Counted from the stretch's first letter, positions 49,149 through 58,834 are shown. The stretch is DNA of 64,000 nt from Shewanella avicenniae (GCF_017354945.1 NZ_CP071503.1:1-64000); one strand, 5' to 3'. Translations and numbers: made by a program. The notes: generated from the sequence alone by a model not told the origin.

Positions 49149-49583
49149 TTAGGCTATTGGTGGTTTAAATGCTGGATTGGCAGCGATAGAGGAAAAATGA
49201 GGTGCAGGAGTCGCAATTGCGCCTTCGGGTAACGGATGACTCGACGGCGTTTGTGCAGACATCAGGTATCCTGCAACCGACACCACTAAGCATTGACAGT
49301 TGCCTTTACACATTCCTTTGCCATCGCAACAATGATGAGTTGGCGCATCGGGAAGCACACTTTTGGTTGCCTGCTCGCCATCGCAGCAATCAGACATGTC
49401 AAAGTTGGTGTGGACGGTGACAGGGTTCATTTGATGATGTGTCATCATCATTTGATCCATCTCTTGGGCGTTTGCAGGTGCGATCATCACATGGCCATTC
49501 GACAGCAGCCCTTGCCCGACAAATGCGAGCAATAGCAACAGTGTCTGAATGTGACGAGTCATGCTATGCATATTAATAAACAT
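49149..49583 (-). CDS. Exported Cys/His/Met-rich protein of the copper cluster
   Basis: I do not recognise a named family with certainty. From ATG 49583 it is 144 residues with an N-terminal hydrophobic segment (TLLLLLAFVGQGLL) and then clustered putative metal ligands: MDQMMMTHHQM, SDCCDG, THHCCDG and MCKGNCQC, ending FKPPIA. It resembles the small CopL-like or DUF2946-like proteins found with copper resistance genes. Other starts are 49571 and 49562, and an open frame extends to 49697. It is first in the minus-strand cluster. Confidence 0.65.
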   Translation of the reverse strand: MFINMHSMTRHIQTLLLLLAFVGQGLLSNGHVMIAPANAQEMDQMMMTHHQMNPVTVHTNFDMSDCCDGEQATKSVLPDAPTHHCCDGKGMCKGNCQCLVVSVAGYLMSAQTPSSHPLPEGAIATPAPHFSSIAANPAFKPPIA

Positions 49584-50068
49584 TTCCAAAGATAGAGCCT
49601 GCGCTGCTGTTTGGTGGAGCAAATTACTCTGGGTAATCGAGATTTGCCTTGCCAAGCATTTATACAATATATGACGCAATGTGCAGTTAGCAATCACTTA
49701 AAACTGATCGTTTTCACAAAAGCTTATAAATATTCAAAAACTGTAATATTGAATTGAGTCTGAGCTGTTTGGCGAATAAGTCAGCAATAATAGGTATATT
49801 AAAATTTACTAAAAAGCTTAATTACTTGTCGGTGATCAATGCGGCAAACAAAGAATTGTTGTCCAACTTGTGTCACATTTCGTCAGAAAAACCCAGTCGT
49901 AGCATTCTGTTAGCAATATTCGCTCTATTTTAAAGCAGAGTTAGAGATAGCTCTCATTTTCGATTTTTAAGTCCCATTTAACGTACAAAAGTTGGTTTAT
50001 AATCGAAAGCCTTAAAAGGGGTCCCTATTTCAGATAGTGATTAATAAAAAATATTTTGGAGAAGAGTG
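49584..50068. other. Regulatory interval between the copper cluster and cymA
   Basis: This AT-rich stretch holds the promoters of the divergent copper cluster and cymA. A TATAAT at 49998-50003 is a fair -10 for cymA, but no good -35 lies 16-18 bases upstream, which fits activator-dependent transcription. I found no clear CueR/CusR-type dyad by eye and no complete CRP site. No gene is seen here beyond the uncertain 5' extension of the upstream minus-strand reading frame. Confidence 0.45.
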
Positions 50069-50632
50069 ATGAATTGGCGTGCACTATTCAAACCTAGCGC
50101 GAAATTTTCCATCCTGTCACTGTTGGTGATCGGTATTGTAGTTGGTGTGGTAGGTTACTTTGCTACTCAGCAAACCCTTCATGCGACAAGTTCAGATGCA
50201 TTCTGTATGTCTTGCCACAGCAACCATTCACTGCGTGACGAAGTGATGGCTTCTGCTCACGGCAACGGTCGTGCTGGTGTGACTGTACAATGTCAGGACT
50301 GTCACTTACCGCACAACCCTGTGAAGTATTTAGTGAAGAAAATCATCGTGTCTAAAGACCTGTACGGTTTCCTGACTATCGATGGTTTCAACACTCAAGC
50401 ATGGTTGGATGAAAACCGTAAAGAACAAGCTGATCATGCATTGAAATATTTCCGCAGCAATGATTCTGACAACTGCCAACATTGCCATACTCGCATTTAC
50501 ACCAATCAGCCAGAAAGCATGAAGACGATTGCGAAGAAAATGCATGAAATGAACTTCAAGAAAGAAGAAGACAAACGTAAGACTTGTGTGGACTGCCACA
50601 AAGGTGTTGCACACGTTTATCCTAAAGGTTAA
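50069..50632 (+). CDS. cymA: Tetraheme quinol dehydrogenase CymA (NapC/NirT family)
   Basis: CymA oxidises menaquinol in the inner membrane and passes electrons to many periplasmic and outer-membrane reductases, the hub of Shewanella anaerobic respiration. From ATG 50069 it is 187 residues, the length of S. oneidensis CymA as I recall it. One membrane anchor (about 13-33) precedes four CxxCH haem motifs at 46-50, 75-79, 136-140 and 173-177. The segment FLTIDGFNTQAWLDENRKEQ and the end GVAHVYPKG are CymA-like. The start follows GGAGAAGAG; GTG one codon earlier is possible. Confidence 0.96.
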   Translation: MNWRALFKPSAKFSILSLLVIGIVVGVVGYFATQQTLHATSSDAFCMSCHSNHSLRDEVMASAHGNGRAGVTVQCQDCHLPHNPVKYLVKKIIVSKDLYGFLTIDGFNTQAWLDENRKEQADHALKYFRSNDSDNCQHCHTRIYTNQPESMKTIAKKMHEMNFKKEEDKRKTCVDCHKGVAHVYPKG

Positions 50633-50649
50633 TCCTAACCTTCTTCTCC

Positions 50650-50678
50650 GAAAAACCGGTGCTTAGGCGCCGGTTTTT
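50650..50678 (+). terminator. cymA terminator
   Basis: AAAAACCGG and CCGGTTTTTT arms around a short GC-containing loop, starting 17 bases after the cymA stop. Confidence 0.85.
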
Positions 50679-50806
50679 TATTGCCTGCAATAAGTACAGC
50701 GGCTGAACAAAGCAGCGATTGCGACTTATCGCCCATGAAACTTTGCTAAGCCTTATGTTATTGTTGGCGCAAATTTCGATAACTCCATACTCAGACGATT
50801 CGCACT

Positions 50807-53152
50807 ATGCACAATATTGCTGAAATAATCGCTCAAGAGCTGCAGGTTCGTGAGCAGCAAGTAGCCGCAACTATCACGCTGTTAGATGAAGGCGCAACCG
50901 TGCCGTTTATCGCGCGTTACCGTAAAGAAGTCACCGGCGGCTTAGATGATACCCAACTGCGTACTCTTTATAGTCGCTTGGGCTATCTGCGCGAACTTAA
51001 TGAGCGTCGTCAGGTGATCATCACCTCGATTGAGGCGCAGGGGAAATTGACCCCCGAGTTACAACGCGCATTAAACGATGCCGACACCAAAACTCGCCTC
51101 GAAGATCTCTATCTGCCTTATAAACCAAAGCGCCGTACCAAAGGCCAAATCGCCATCGAAGCGGGCATCGAGCCGTTGGCAGACAAATTGTTTGCTGCCG
51201 CGGGCGACGACTCGGTGATGCCTGAGCTAGAAGCCGAGGCTTTCTTGAACCCTGAAGCCAGCTTCGCTGATGCCAAAGTCGTATTAGATGGCGCGCGCTA
51301 TATTCTGATGGAGCGCTTTGCCGAAGATGCCGAGCTACTGGCGAAGGTGCGCCGTTATATTGCCGATAACGCCGTCATTGAAAGCAAGTTGGTCTCAGGT
51401 AAAGAGAAGGACGGTGCCAAGTTCCGCGATTATTTTGAACATACAGAACCGCTGGCCAGCGTGCCTTCTCATCGCGCGTTAGCTATGTTGCGTGGTCGCA
51501 ATGAAGGCGTGTTAGCGCTCAACATCAATGCCGATCCTAACAATGACGGCAGTGGTAGTTATTGCGAACAGATCATCGCGGACCATCAACGTCTGTCGCT
51601 GAGTGATAGCGCTATTGATAGCTGGTTGCGCACGGTCGTAACAGCGACTTGGCGAATCAAGATTGCGCTGCAGATGGAAACTGAATTTATCGGCCAGATG
51701 CGTGAAGTGGCGGAAAGTGAAGCCATTAAAGTGTTTGCCCGTAATTTGGGCGATTTGCTGATGGCAGCTCCTGCAGGCGCCAAAGCCACCATGGGGCTCG
51801 ACCCCGGCTTACGCACTGGGGTTAAAGTGGCATTGGTGAACGATACCGGCAAGCTGGTGGCCCACACCACCATTTTCCCGCATGCACCGCAAAATCAGTG
51901 GGATAAATCTGTGCGTACTTTGGCTAATCTGGTCAAAATGCACAGCATTGAGCTGATTGCGATTGGTAACGGTACCGCGTCGCGCGAAACGGATCGTTTA
52001 GCCGCCGAAGTGATTGCCGAAGTGAAAGCTGAAGTGCCGAGCTTGACCAAAGTAGTGGTGAGCGAAGCGGGGGCATCGGTGTACTCTGCATCTGAATTGG
52101 CTGCCAATGAATTTCCAGATCTCGATGTGTCGTTGCGTGGCGCAGTATCTATCGCCCGACGTCTGCAAGATCCGCTGGCCGAGCTGGTAAAAATCGAGCC
52201 GAAATCGATTGGGGTGGGGCAATATCAGCATGACGTGAGCCAAAGTCAGCTGTCATCGTCACTCGAAGCCGTGGTGGAAGACTGTGTTAACAGCGTAGGT
52301 GTGGATGTCAACATGGCGTCAGTACCCTTGCTTAGTCAAGTGGCTGGGCTAAACCGCACGCTGGCAAAAAACATTGTCGATTTTCGTGATGCAAACGGCC
52401 GCTTTAATAGCCGCAAAGAGTTGCTCGGCGTACCGCGCTTAGGGCCAAAAGCCTTTGAGCAAGCTGCTGGCTTTTTGCGTATTCGCGATGGTCAAAACCC
52501 GTTAGATGCCTCTGCCGTGCACCCTGAAGCTTATAAGCTGGTGGAGCAGATCGCCGATGCGAAAAATAGCCCAGTGGCCGAGTTGATTGGCAACTCAAGC
52601 GTGCTTAATGCGATCAATCCGAGCGAATTTACTACCGCTGAATTTGGCCTGCCCACCATCAGCGATATTTTGAAAGAGTTGGATAAGCCGGGAAGAGATC
52701 CGCGCGGTGAATTTAAAACGGCGACCTTTAAAGAAGGCGTTGAAGAGATCAAAGACCTACGCCCAGAGATGATTCTGGAAGGCGTAGTCACCAACGTGAC
52801 CAACTTTGGTGCCTTTGTAGATATCGGTGTACATCAAGACGGCTTAGTGCATATCTCGTCATTGACCGATAAATTTGTCAGTGACCCGCACTCAGTGGTG
52901 AAAGCGGGCGATGTGGTCAAAGTGAAGGTGATGGAAGTTGACGTTGAGCGCCGCCGTATCGGTTTGACGATGCGCTTGGATGAACAGCCTGCTGAAAAAA
53001 CAGCCGCGCCAGCACGGAATGATAAAGCCGCGAAACCGCATAAACCAAATCAAGGCCAAGCGAAACCGCAAAAGCGCCCGGAAAAGCCGAAACAGGTCAA
53101 TGCGGCAATGGGAAATGCATTTGCTGAGGCGTTTGCCAAACTGAAGAAATAA
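50807..53152 (+). CDS. tex: Transcription accessory protein Tex
   Basis: Tex is an RNA-binding protein related to eukaryotic Spt6. The 781-residue protein has the N-terminal Tex helix bundle ([36 protein letters not shown] in parts), a YqgF/RNase H-like domain ([14 protein letters not shown]), helix-hairpin-helix motifs near 500-560 ([18 protein letters not shown]), and an S1 domain (about 650-725: [21 protein letters not shown]). A Lys/Pro/Ala-rich tail follows. It is monocistronic by its terminator. Confidence 0.96.
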   Translation: MHNIAEIIAQELQVREQQVAATITLLDEGATVPFIARYRKEVTGGLDDTQLRTLYSRLGYLRELNERRQVIITSIEAQGKLTPELQRALNDADTKTRLEDLYLPYKPKRRTKGQIAIEAGIEPLADKLFAAAGDDSVMPELEAEAFLNPEASFADAKVVLDGARYILMERFAEDAELLAKVRRYIADNAVIESKLVSGKEKDGAKFRDYFEHTEPLASVPSHRALAMLRGRNEGVLALNINADPNNDGSGSYCEQIIADHQRLSLSDSAIDSWLRTVVTATWRIKIALQMETEFIGQMREVAESEAIKVFARNLGDLLMAAPAGAKATMGLDPGLRTGVKVALVNDTGKLVAHTTIFPHAPQNQWDKSVRTLANLVKMHSIELIAIGNGTASRETDRLAAEVIAEVKAEVPSLTKVVVSEAGASVYSASELAANEFPDLDVSLRGAVSIARRLQDPLAELVKIEPKSIGVGQYQHDVSQSQLSSSLEAVVEDCVNSVGVDVNMASVPLLSQVAGLNRTLAKNIVDFRDANGRFNSRKELLGVPRLGPKAFEQAAGFLRIRDGQNPLDASAVHPEAYKLVEQIADAKNSPVAELIGNSSVLNAINPSEFTTAEFGLPTISDILKELDKPGRDPRGEFKTATFKEGVEEIKDLRPEMILEGVVTNVTNFGAFVDIGVHQDGLVHISSLTDKFVSDPHSVVKAGDVVKVKVMEVDVERRRIGLTMRLDEQPAEKTAAPARNDKAAKPHKPNQGQAKPQKRPEKPKQVNAAMGNAFAEAFAKLKK

Positions 53153-53156
53153 ACTA

Positions 53157-53181
53157 AAAAGCCGGCATCGCCGGCTTTTTT
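53157..53181 (+). terminator. tex terminator
   Basis: AAAAGCCGGC and GCCGGCTTTTTT arms with a 2-base core loop, directly behind the tex stop. Confidence 0.9.
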
Positions 53182-53248
53182 CTTATGGGTATTATCTGTT
53201 CGTTATTCCTTCATTATCCGACCACGGTCGCTGGCAGCATCACAAAGG

Positions 53249-53773
53249 TTAGGCGGTGGTCGACAATCCAGCTTCTCGCAGCGGCTCGCTGCGGGCATGA
53301 TAAAACTGAGAAATATGCTGCCCAAATTGGCGATAAATACCTTGCTGCTGAGTTGGCCGCGCGGCAGTAGCATCGCTGCCATTGGTGGCCTCATTGGCTT
53401 TGCCTTTACTGCTAAAGTCTGCCGCAACGCGATTGCGAATGTCGCGTCTATCAAATGCCGGTTTAGAGGGCGACAGTAATTGCAGCATCTGCGCCTTACT
53501 TTGGTGTTGGCGCTGTTGCTGACCACCTTGTTCCTGCTGCTGTTGCTGATTGGATTGTTGCCGCTCATGAATGGTATCCGCCTGTCGTGCTTGTTGCTGG
53601 GCAAGTACGTTAGCGCGTTCATTTTGCGAATTAAGCGCGCGCTCTTCATGGTTGCTGGTGGCTTGCTGTGGTGGAATCACCGGCGGACGTTGTAAGTTTT
53701 CAGCGCGCGCAACATCGGTCGCGGGATTACTGGTCGCGATCGGAATTTGCGGATAGTTAGAGATAACTTGCAT
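53249..53773 (-). CDS. Glutamine-rich hypothetical protein
   Basis: I do not recognise this 174-residue protein. It begins with ATG 53773, eight bases after GAGG, and has no signal peptide or membrane segment. Residues about 50-95 are very rich in Gln (QQQQQEQGGQQQRQHQS) with Asn, Glu and Arg, likely disordered or coiled. The C-terminal part has scattered charged residues and IYRQFGQHISQFY. A different frame (53203-53649) is open too, but lacks a comparable start. A lone gene between tex and bioH. Confidence 0.7.
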   Translation of the reverse strand: MQVISNYPQIPIATSNPATDVARAENLQRPPVIPPQQATSNHEERALNSQNERANVLAQQQARQADTIHERQQSNQQQQQEQGGQQQRQHQSKAQMLQLLSPSKPAFDRRDIRNRVAADFSSKGKANEATNGSDATAARPTQQQGIYRQFGQHISQFYHARSEPLREAGLSTTA

Positions 53774-53817
53774 GCTGAAACCTCACTGAGTTGACTAAAT
53801 TCTAGTCAAACAGCGGC

Positions 53818-54609
53818 TTAAATAAAACCCTTTTGCATGCTCCACTGCTGAAAATGGCGTAAAAATTCATCCGTGTGCGAGATAAACGGCGCATGTGAGG
53901 CTTTGTTGATGATCACGTCTGTTGCGTCAACGCCTTGGTTCATCTCTGTGTTGAGTAGTGGTACGACTCGACGTGGCACCAAACCATCAAGTTTGCCCCA
54001 TATTCTTAACCAAGGGCTGTTCACCTGTTTGAGTGAATCTCGCAGATCGACCGAACCTAACATCGCTAATCCTTGTTCCAGCGCGCTTGCTTGAGGTTGC
54101 GGTCTCGCGAGCACTAACTCTCGGATACGTTTGATGTCGTCGCGAGCTGTTTCGCTGCCCATCGCCTGCAGGGCTAAAAAGCGTTCTACGGTTTTTGGCA
54201 GATCTTGGAGGAGCTGTTGTTCAAATTGCTGTAACACAGGCGCAGCGATCCCCGGCCATTGTTGCTCTGGCTCAGCAAGAAAGCAGGGCGAAGAGGCAAC
54301 AGTAATCAACCCTGAGACCAAGTCTGGATAGCGTTGCGCGATACGCGTTGCCAATAATCCGCCGAGCGACCAGCCTAGTACCAACGACTGCGACGGAATA
54401 TGTGCGGCGATGGCATCAACCCACTCTTCAAAATCGCCTTCAACAGCATTGCTATCACCAAAGCCCGGCAGATCAATGGCGAGACAACTATACTGATGCA
54501 AATGCTCAAGCAAGGGCAGAAAGATGCTGCTGTTAACGCCCCAACCATGCAGTAACACCAAAGGTTGGCCGTTACCCACGGCATGATAGAACAGGGATGT
54601 CGAAGTCAT
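53818..54609 (-). CDS. bioH: Pimeloyl-ACP methyl ester carboxylesterase BioH
   Basis: BioH hydrolyses the methyl ester of pimeloyl-ACP, closing the first stage of biotin synthesis. From ATG 54609 it is 263 residues of alpha/beta-hydrolase: oxyanion region LLHGWGVNSS, nucleophile elbow LGWSLGG (Ser), Asp in WGKLDGLVP and His in NKASHAPF. bioH next to comF and nfuA, in divergent orientation, is the E. coli arrangement. A TTG four codons upstream is an alternative start. Confidence 0.93.
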   Translation of the reverse strand: MTSTSLFYHAVGNGQPLVLLHGWGVNSSIFLPLLEHLHQYSCLAIDLPGFGDSNAVEGDFEEWVDAIAAHIPSQSLVLGWSLGGLLATRIAQRYPDLVSGLITVASSPCFLAEPEQQWPGIAAPVLQQFEQQLLQDLPKTVERFLALQAMGSETARDDIKRIRELVLARPQPQASALEQGLAMLGSVDLRDSLKQVNSPWLRIWGKLDGLVPRRVVPLLNTEMNQGVDATDVIINKASHAPFISHTDEFLRHFQQWSMQKGFI

Positions 54610-54630
54610 TACTACGCTCAAGGATGAGTT

Positions 54631-55407
54631 ATGGTTAGCCGTTATTTTGCGGTTCGCTGGGCCCGATTGGCGAACATTTTACCCAACCGCTGCTTACTGT
54701 GTCATCAGACCATTCTGACAAAGCCAGCGTCACCCACTATCGACTCGCAAATGATTGCTCAGCAGCGTGGCATCTGTCAGCCGTGTTTAACCAGCTGCCT
54801 TTATGATACCGATATCTGTCTTGGTTGCGGTAAAGTGATGCAAGTAGCTGCAGAGTATTGTGGTGGCTGCATCAAGTCGCGCCCCATTCCTGTCGTTGCG
54901 CCAGCGAGTTATCACACTATGCTCGGGCGGCTGATCCCCGCGATCAAATACCAAGCACAGTTTGCCGCCATGCCAGCATTGATTGAGGCGTTAGCGCAAC
55001 GCATCGAGTCGCTTTGTCAGCAGCAGCTACTCAGCTTGCCACAAGTGTTGCTGCCGGTGCCGTTACATCGACAGCGACTAAGCAGTCGTGGTTACAATCA
55101 GGCGTGGCTAATCGCTCATGCATTATCATCACGGCTCGGTATTGCGATGGATGACCAACTGTTAATCCGTGTCAAACATACTCCTGCGCAGGCACAACTC
55201 TCTGGTAAACAACGGCGGCAAAATTTAGCGGATGCGTTTGCCTTAACCCGCCCTTTGCCCTATCAGCGAATAGCCTTGGTGGATGATGTGGTGACGACGG
55301 GCAGTACGGTTGATGCCATTGCGCGGGTGCTGCGTGCCTCGGCACCTAGTGTGCAGGTGTGGTGTTTAGCTCGCGCAGAGGCTCCATCACTGCAGGATAA
55401 ATCCTAA
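54631..55407 (+). CDS. comF: ComF family protein
   Basis: The 258-residue protein has an N-terminal zinc-binding part with Cys pairs CLLC, CQPC, CLGCGK and CGGC (about 21-80), and a C-terminal phosphoribosyltransferase-like domain with LVDDVVTTGSTVDA. ComF proteins help pull DNA into the cell in transformable bacteria; together with dprA this hints at competence, though both are widespread in non-transformable species. AAGGATGAG precedes the ATG. Confidence 0.93.
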   Translation: MVSRYFAVRWARLANILPNRCLLCHQTILTKPASPTIDSQMIAQQRGICQPCLTSCLYDTDICLGCGKVMQVAAEYCGGCIKSRPIPVVAPASYHTMLGRLIPAIKYQAQFAAMPALIEALAQRIESLCQQQLLSLPQVLLPVPLHRQRLSSRGYNQAWLIAHALSSRLGIAMDDQLLIRVKHTPAQAQLSGKQRRQNLADAFALTRPLPYQRIALVDDVVTTGSTVDAIARVLRASAPSVQVWCLARAEAPSLQDKS

Positions 55408-55548
55408 TCAGCCGGGCACTGGGCGATTTTTTCAAGACGCTATGCAGTTTCGTATGTTAATGGGACTACAAAGCGGCGTTTATCAGGAGTATCATAGTGA
55501 GCAATTCTTACTAAATCACTCAGGTTTATCCTGATGGAGCAGGTTTTC

Positions 55549-56127
55549 ATGATCAGTATTTCTGAAGCAGCTCAGGCTCACTTTGTGAAGCTGCTGGCTG
55601 ACCAGCCAGAAGGCACTAACATCCGCGTATTTGTTATCAGCCCAGGTACTCCACAGGCTGAGTGTGGCGTATCTTACTGCCCACCCGATGCAGTTGAAGC
55701 TGACGATATCGAAATTGAATTTAATGGCTTTAATGCCATGGTTGACGAGAAAAGCGCACCATTTTTGGAAGAAGCCAGTATCGATCTGACCACGGATCAA
55801 CTGGGTTCTCAACTGACGTTGAAAGCACCAAATGCCAAAATGCGTAAAGTGGATGATGATGCGCCGCTGCGTGATCGCATCGAATACATGATCCAATCTG
55901 AAATCAACCCGCAGTTGGCCAGCCACGGTGGTCACATCATGTTGGTCGAACTGACTGACGACGGTGTTGCCGTGTTGCAATTCGGCGGTGGCTGTAACGG
56001 TTGTTCAATGGTTGATGTGACCCTAAAAGATGGTATTGAAAAGCAGATGCTGGAGCGTTTTGCTGGCGAACTGACTGCAGTGAAAGATGCTACCGACCAT
56101 CAGCATGGCGAGCACTCGTTCCAATAA
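55549..56127 (+). CDS. nfuA: Fe-S cluster carrier NfuA
   Basis: NfuA binds a 4Fe-4S cluster at its C-terminal Nfu domain and delivers it to targets, especially under stress. From ATG 55549 it is 192 residues (E. coli 191). The N-terminal degenerate A-type domain has [27 protein letters not shown] in parts, and the Nfu domain holds [20 protein letters not shown] with the Cys ligands CNGC near 150-153. A reading from 55534 would add five residues without family match. Confidence 0.95.
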   Translation: MISISEAAQAHFVKLLADQPEGTNIRVFVISPGTPQAECGVSYCPPDAVEADDIEIEFNGFNAMVDEKSAPFLEEASIDLTTDQLGSQLTLKAPNAKMRKVDDDAPLRDRIEYMIQSEINPQLASHGGHIMLVELTDDGVAVLQFGGGCNGCSMVDVTLKDGIEKQMLERFAGELTAVKDATDHQHGEHSFQ

Positions 56128-56170
56128 GCTCTGTCTCTATTGCTCAATCAAACTGATTGAAAAGGCAGAT

Positions 56171-56198
56171 AAAAAAAAGGCGCGTGAGCGCCTTTTTT
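56171..56198. terminator. Bidirectional terminator between nfuA and the MATE gene
   Basis: AAAAAAAAGGCGC and GCGCCTTTTTT arms around a 4-base loop, 44 bases after nfuA and 17 bases beyond the end of the convergent MATE gene. Confidence 0.9.
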
Positions 56199-56214
56199 GT
56201 CGACTGAAATTAGC

Positions 56215-57555
56215 TTAAGGCGCTAAAAACTGCTGACGTCGCCACCAGTAATAGCCGCCGAGACTTACGCTACGCGCCAGCATAAAGCCTGACAGCGCCA
56301 GCCATAATCCCTGATTGTGCCAAGCTTGAGTGAGCCACCATAAGGGTAAAAATACCCCAACACTGGCGACCATCATGCTGTTACGCATGATGCGACCTTT
56401 GGCGGCACCAATAAACACTCCATCGAACAGGTAGCAGCCAAACGACAAGATCGGCAGGGCAATCAACCAGGGTAGCAGGGCGCTTGCTGCGGTAATCACG
56501 CCCTCAATTGAGGTCATCAAACCAATCAATTGCGTGCCCCACAGCCAAAATCCGAGAGAAAACATCACGGCGACCACTGCCGACCAGATAAATGCCAACG
56601 ATACCGTGGCATGTAACTCTGGGTAACTGTGTTCACCGGTGGCGCGGCCAACTTCGGCTTCGGCGTAATAGGCGATGCCATCTAGCGCATAGGAGATCAG
56701 CAGTAGCAGATTGAGCATGACTGCGTTAGCGGCGACTGTGTTATCACCGAGGCTGGCACCGGCAAAGGTGATAAACGCAAAGGTTAATTGTAAAAATAAA
56801 CTGCGAATAAAAATGTCGCGATTCAGGCGTAATAGTTTGCTGAAATCGACCAATCTGAGCGCGCGAATGAGTGGCTTAAGCGGCAGTTCGCCTAGTTGTG
56901 GCAACAGCTGCTTGATAAAAAACAGTGCCACCAATGTACTGATAATATCGGCAAGCACAGAGGCAAACGCTACTCCTTGCACACCCCAGCCGAAGCCCAT
57001 CACAAACAACAGATCGAGCCCGATATTGACACTGTTGGCGATGATTAATTGCCACATGGCTGCCTTAGGTTGTTGCCGCCCCATCAACCACCCCAGCAGC
57101 ACCATATTCAACAGCGCAAAGGGCGCACCCCAAATACGGATGTTAAAATAAGCATGACCGGACTGACGTACGTCGCTGCTGGCATCATTAAACTGCATTG
57201 CCAACTGCCAAATGGGCCACTGTAGCAGTAAAAATAGCGCCGCAATGACTAAGGCGATGAGGCTTGATTGCAGCAATATTTGCAGCTGCGCGGCGTTGTC
57301 ACGCCGCCCCACACTTTGTGCAACTAAAGCTGTGGTGGACATGCGTAGGAATCCCATTAACCACAACATCAATGTTATAATCGTCGCACCAACCGCCACG
57401 CCGCCCAAGTAGGCTGCGTCACTCAGATGCCCAATCACCGCCGTGTCTACTAAGCCTAACAATGGCACGGTGATATTCGACAAAATCATCGGCAGCGCGA
57501 GTGCGAGTAACTTTTTATGACGTTGCTGAGTTGAGACAAAACTGCGCTTATTCAT
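56215..57555 (-). CDS. MATE family efflux transporter (DinF-like)
   Basis: A 446-residue membrane protein with about twelve hydrophobic segments. The MATE signature near the N-terminus is LALPMILSNITVPLLGLVDTAVIGHL, with the DinF-type DTAVIGHL. The second half repeats the pattern. DinF-like MATE proteins export cationic compounds with sodium or protons; the substrate is unknown. Its start is only 21 bases from the start of the divergent deacetylase gene, so the two promoters must overlap or lie within the opposite genes. Confidence 0.9.
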   Translation of the reverse strand: MNKRSFVSTQQRHKKLLALALPMILSNITVPLLGLVDTAVIGHLSDAAYLGGVAVGATIITLMLWLMGFLRMSTTALVAQSVGRRDNAAQLQILLQSSLIALVIAALFLLLQWPIWQLAMQFNDASSDVRQSGHAYFNIRIWGAPFALLNMVLLGWLMGRQQPKAAMWQLIIANSVNIGLDLLFVMGFGWGVQGVAFASVLADIISTLVALFFIKQLLPQLGELPLKPLIRALRLVDFSKLLRLNRDIFIRSLFLQLTFAFITFAGASLGDNTVAANAVMLNLLLLISYALDGIAYYAEAEVGRATGEHSYPELHATVSLAFIWSAVVAVMFSLGFWLWGTQLIGLMTSIEGVITAASALLPWLIALPILSFGCYLFDGVFIGAAKGRIMRNSMMVASVGVFLPLWWLTQAWHNQGLWLALSGFMLARSVSLGGYYWWRRQQFLAP

Positions 57556-57576
57556 GGATTTTGGAGATAAATTAAC

Positions 57577-58632
57577 ATGTTGATTAGGTTGTGTTTGGCA
57601 CTGTTTGTGGTGGCGCTAATGCCGGTGAAAGTGGCCAGTGCTGCGGTTATTCTACAATATCACCATGTGTCTGAAACTTCACCCGCGGTCACCAGTGTGT
57701 CACCGGCTCAGTTTAATGAGCAGATGCAATATCTGGCGCAGCAAAAGTTCAATGTGGTGCCGTTGGCCGAGGTTATCGCTGCCATTAAGCAAGGCAAAGC
57801 GTTGCCCGCGAAAACTGTCGCCATCACCTTTGACGATGGTTACCGCAACATTGCGGAAAACGCGGCGCCTATTTTGCGTAAATATGGCTTTCCGTTCACC
57901 TTGTTTGTCGCGATCGAGCCGATTGAGAAAGGCTTTGGCGAGATGATGGATTGGAACCAGTTGCAGGCGTTGGCGGATGCTGGCGCAACGATCGCAAATC
58001 ATTCATGGGGGCATGAGCATCTGATCCGCCGTTTGCCCAATGAAAACCGTGAGCAATGGTTGGCGCGGATCCGCGATAATCTAGAACGTACTGAGGCGGC
58101 GATTAAACAGCATACTGGTCAAAGCGTTAAAACCTTGGCGTATCCCTATGGCGAATACAATACTGATTTGCAGCAGTTGTTGCAGCAGATGGGCTATATC
58201 GGCGTAGGCCAACAAAGCGGAGCGGCGGGGCAATATTCAGATTTAACCGCCATTCCGCGTTTTCCGGTGGCAGGCGCCTATGCCAACATGGAAACGCTCA
58301 AGGCCAAACTGAATTCGTTGAATATGCCGGTGATCGCCCAAACACCCACCAATCCACAACTTGATCTGAGCGACACGCAACCCGTTTTAAGCCTTAAAAT
58401 CGTCATGGATGATATTCAAAAATCGCAACTTACCTGTTTTGTGCATGGGCAGGGCAAGCAGTTACCCATTTGGGTTGATGCCGACACCTTCACAATTCAA
58501 GCGCAAAAACCTTTGCCCGCAGGGCGTTCTCGTTACAATTGCACCGCGCCGAGCAAATCCCAGTCAGGTTACTACTGGTTTAGTCAGCCGTGGGTTCGTC
58601 CTCTGGCCGATGGTACGTGGGTGCAAGAATAA
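57577..58632 (+). CDS. Secreted polysaccharide deacetylase (NodB-type)
   Basis: A 351-residue exported protein with signal peptide (about 1-22). The NodB domain has TFDDGY at 84-89 (catalytic base and metal Asp) and the metal His motif NHSWGHEH at 141-148, followed by LAYPYGEYN. A C-terminal domain of about 100 residues without recognised motif follows and may bind substrate. Likely substrates are N-acetylated polysaccharides of the envelope; not determined. GGAGA precedes the ATG. Confidence 0.9.
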   Translation: MLIRLCLALFVVALMPVKVASAAVILQYHHVSETSPAVTSVSPAQFNEQMQYLAQQKFNVVPLAEVIAAIKQGKALPAKTVAITFDDGYRNIAENAAPILRKYGFPFTLFVAIEPIEKGFGEMMDWNQLQALADAGATIANHSWGHEHLIRRLPNENREQWLARIRDNLERTEAAIKQHTGQSVKTLAYPYGEYNTDLQQLLQQMGYIGVGQQSGAAGQYSDLTAIPRFPVAGAYANMETLKAKLNSLNMPVIAQTPTNPQLDLSDTQPVLSLKIVMDDIQKSQLTCFVHGQGKQLPIWVDADTFTIQAQKPLPAGRSRYNCTAPSKSQSGYYWFSQPWVRPLADGTWVQE

Positions 58633-58801
58633 GCTATTGCTAAGTTAACAGAACCAAAATAGCTGTTGTTTGTCATAAAACTCTGTTAACAATTTTGTAG
58701 TATAGTGAGCGCCAATTAGCTGAATCTGCTGTTTAATTCTGCTTACTTAAGCTTTTGATAAGACTTCGCCACTAGTGTGGCGAGGTTTTTGCGGCGAGCA
58801 A

Positions 58802-58828
58802 TTTAGGATCTTTAGGATCTTTAGGAGC
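58802..58828 (+). repeat. Triplicate 9-bp repeat in the leader of the GT2 operon
   Basis: TTTAGGATC, TTTAGGATC and TTTAGGAGC stand in tandem directly before the glycosyltransferase start. Each contains AGGA; only the third (AGGAG at 58823-58827) is at a suitable distance from the TTG start. Confidence 0.9.
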
Positions 58829-58834
58829 AACTTT

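Noticed and set aside
49868..49880. GTGTCACATTT resembling half a CRP site upstream of cymA
   Set aside because: Only the right half fits; the left half six bases away does not match TGTGA, so a CRP site cannot be claimed from this.
53203..53649. Second open frame (148 codons) opposite tex, overlapping the Gln-rich gene
   Set aside because: It has no convincing ribosome-binding site, its composition looks like a frame-shifted shadow of the Gln-rich gene, and it matches no family.
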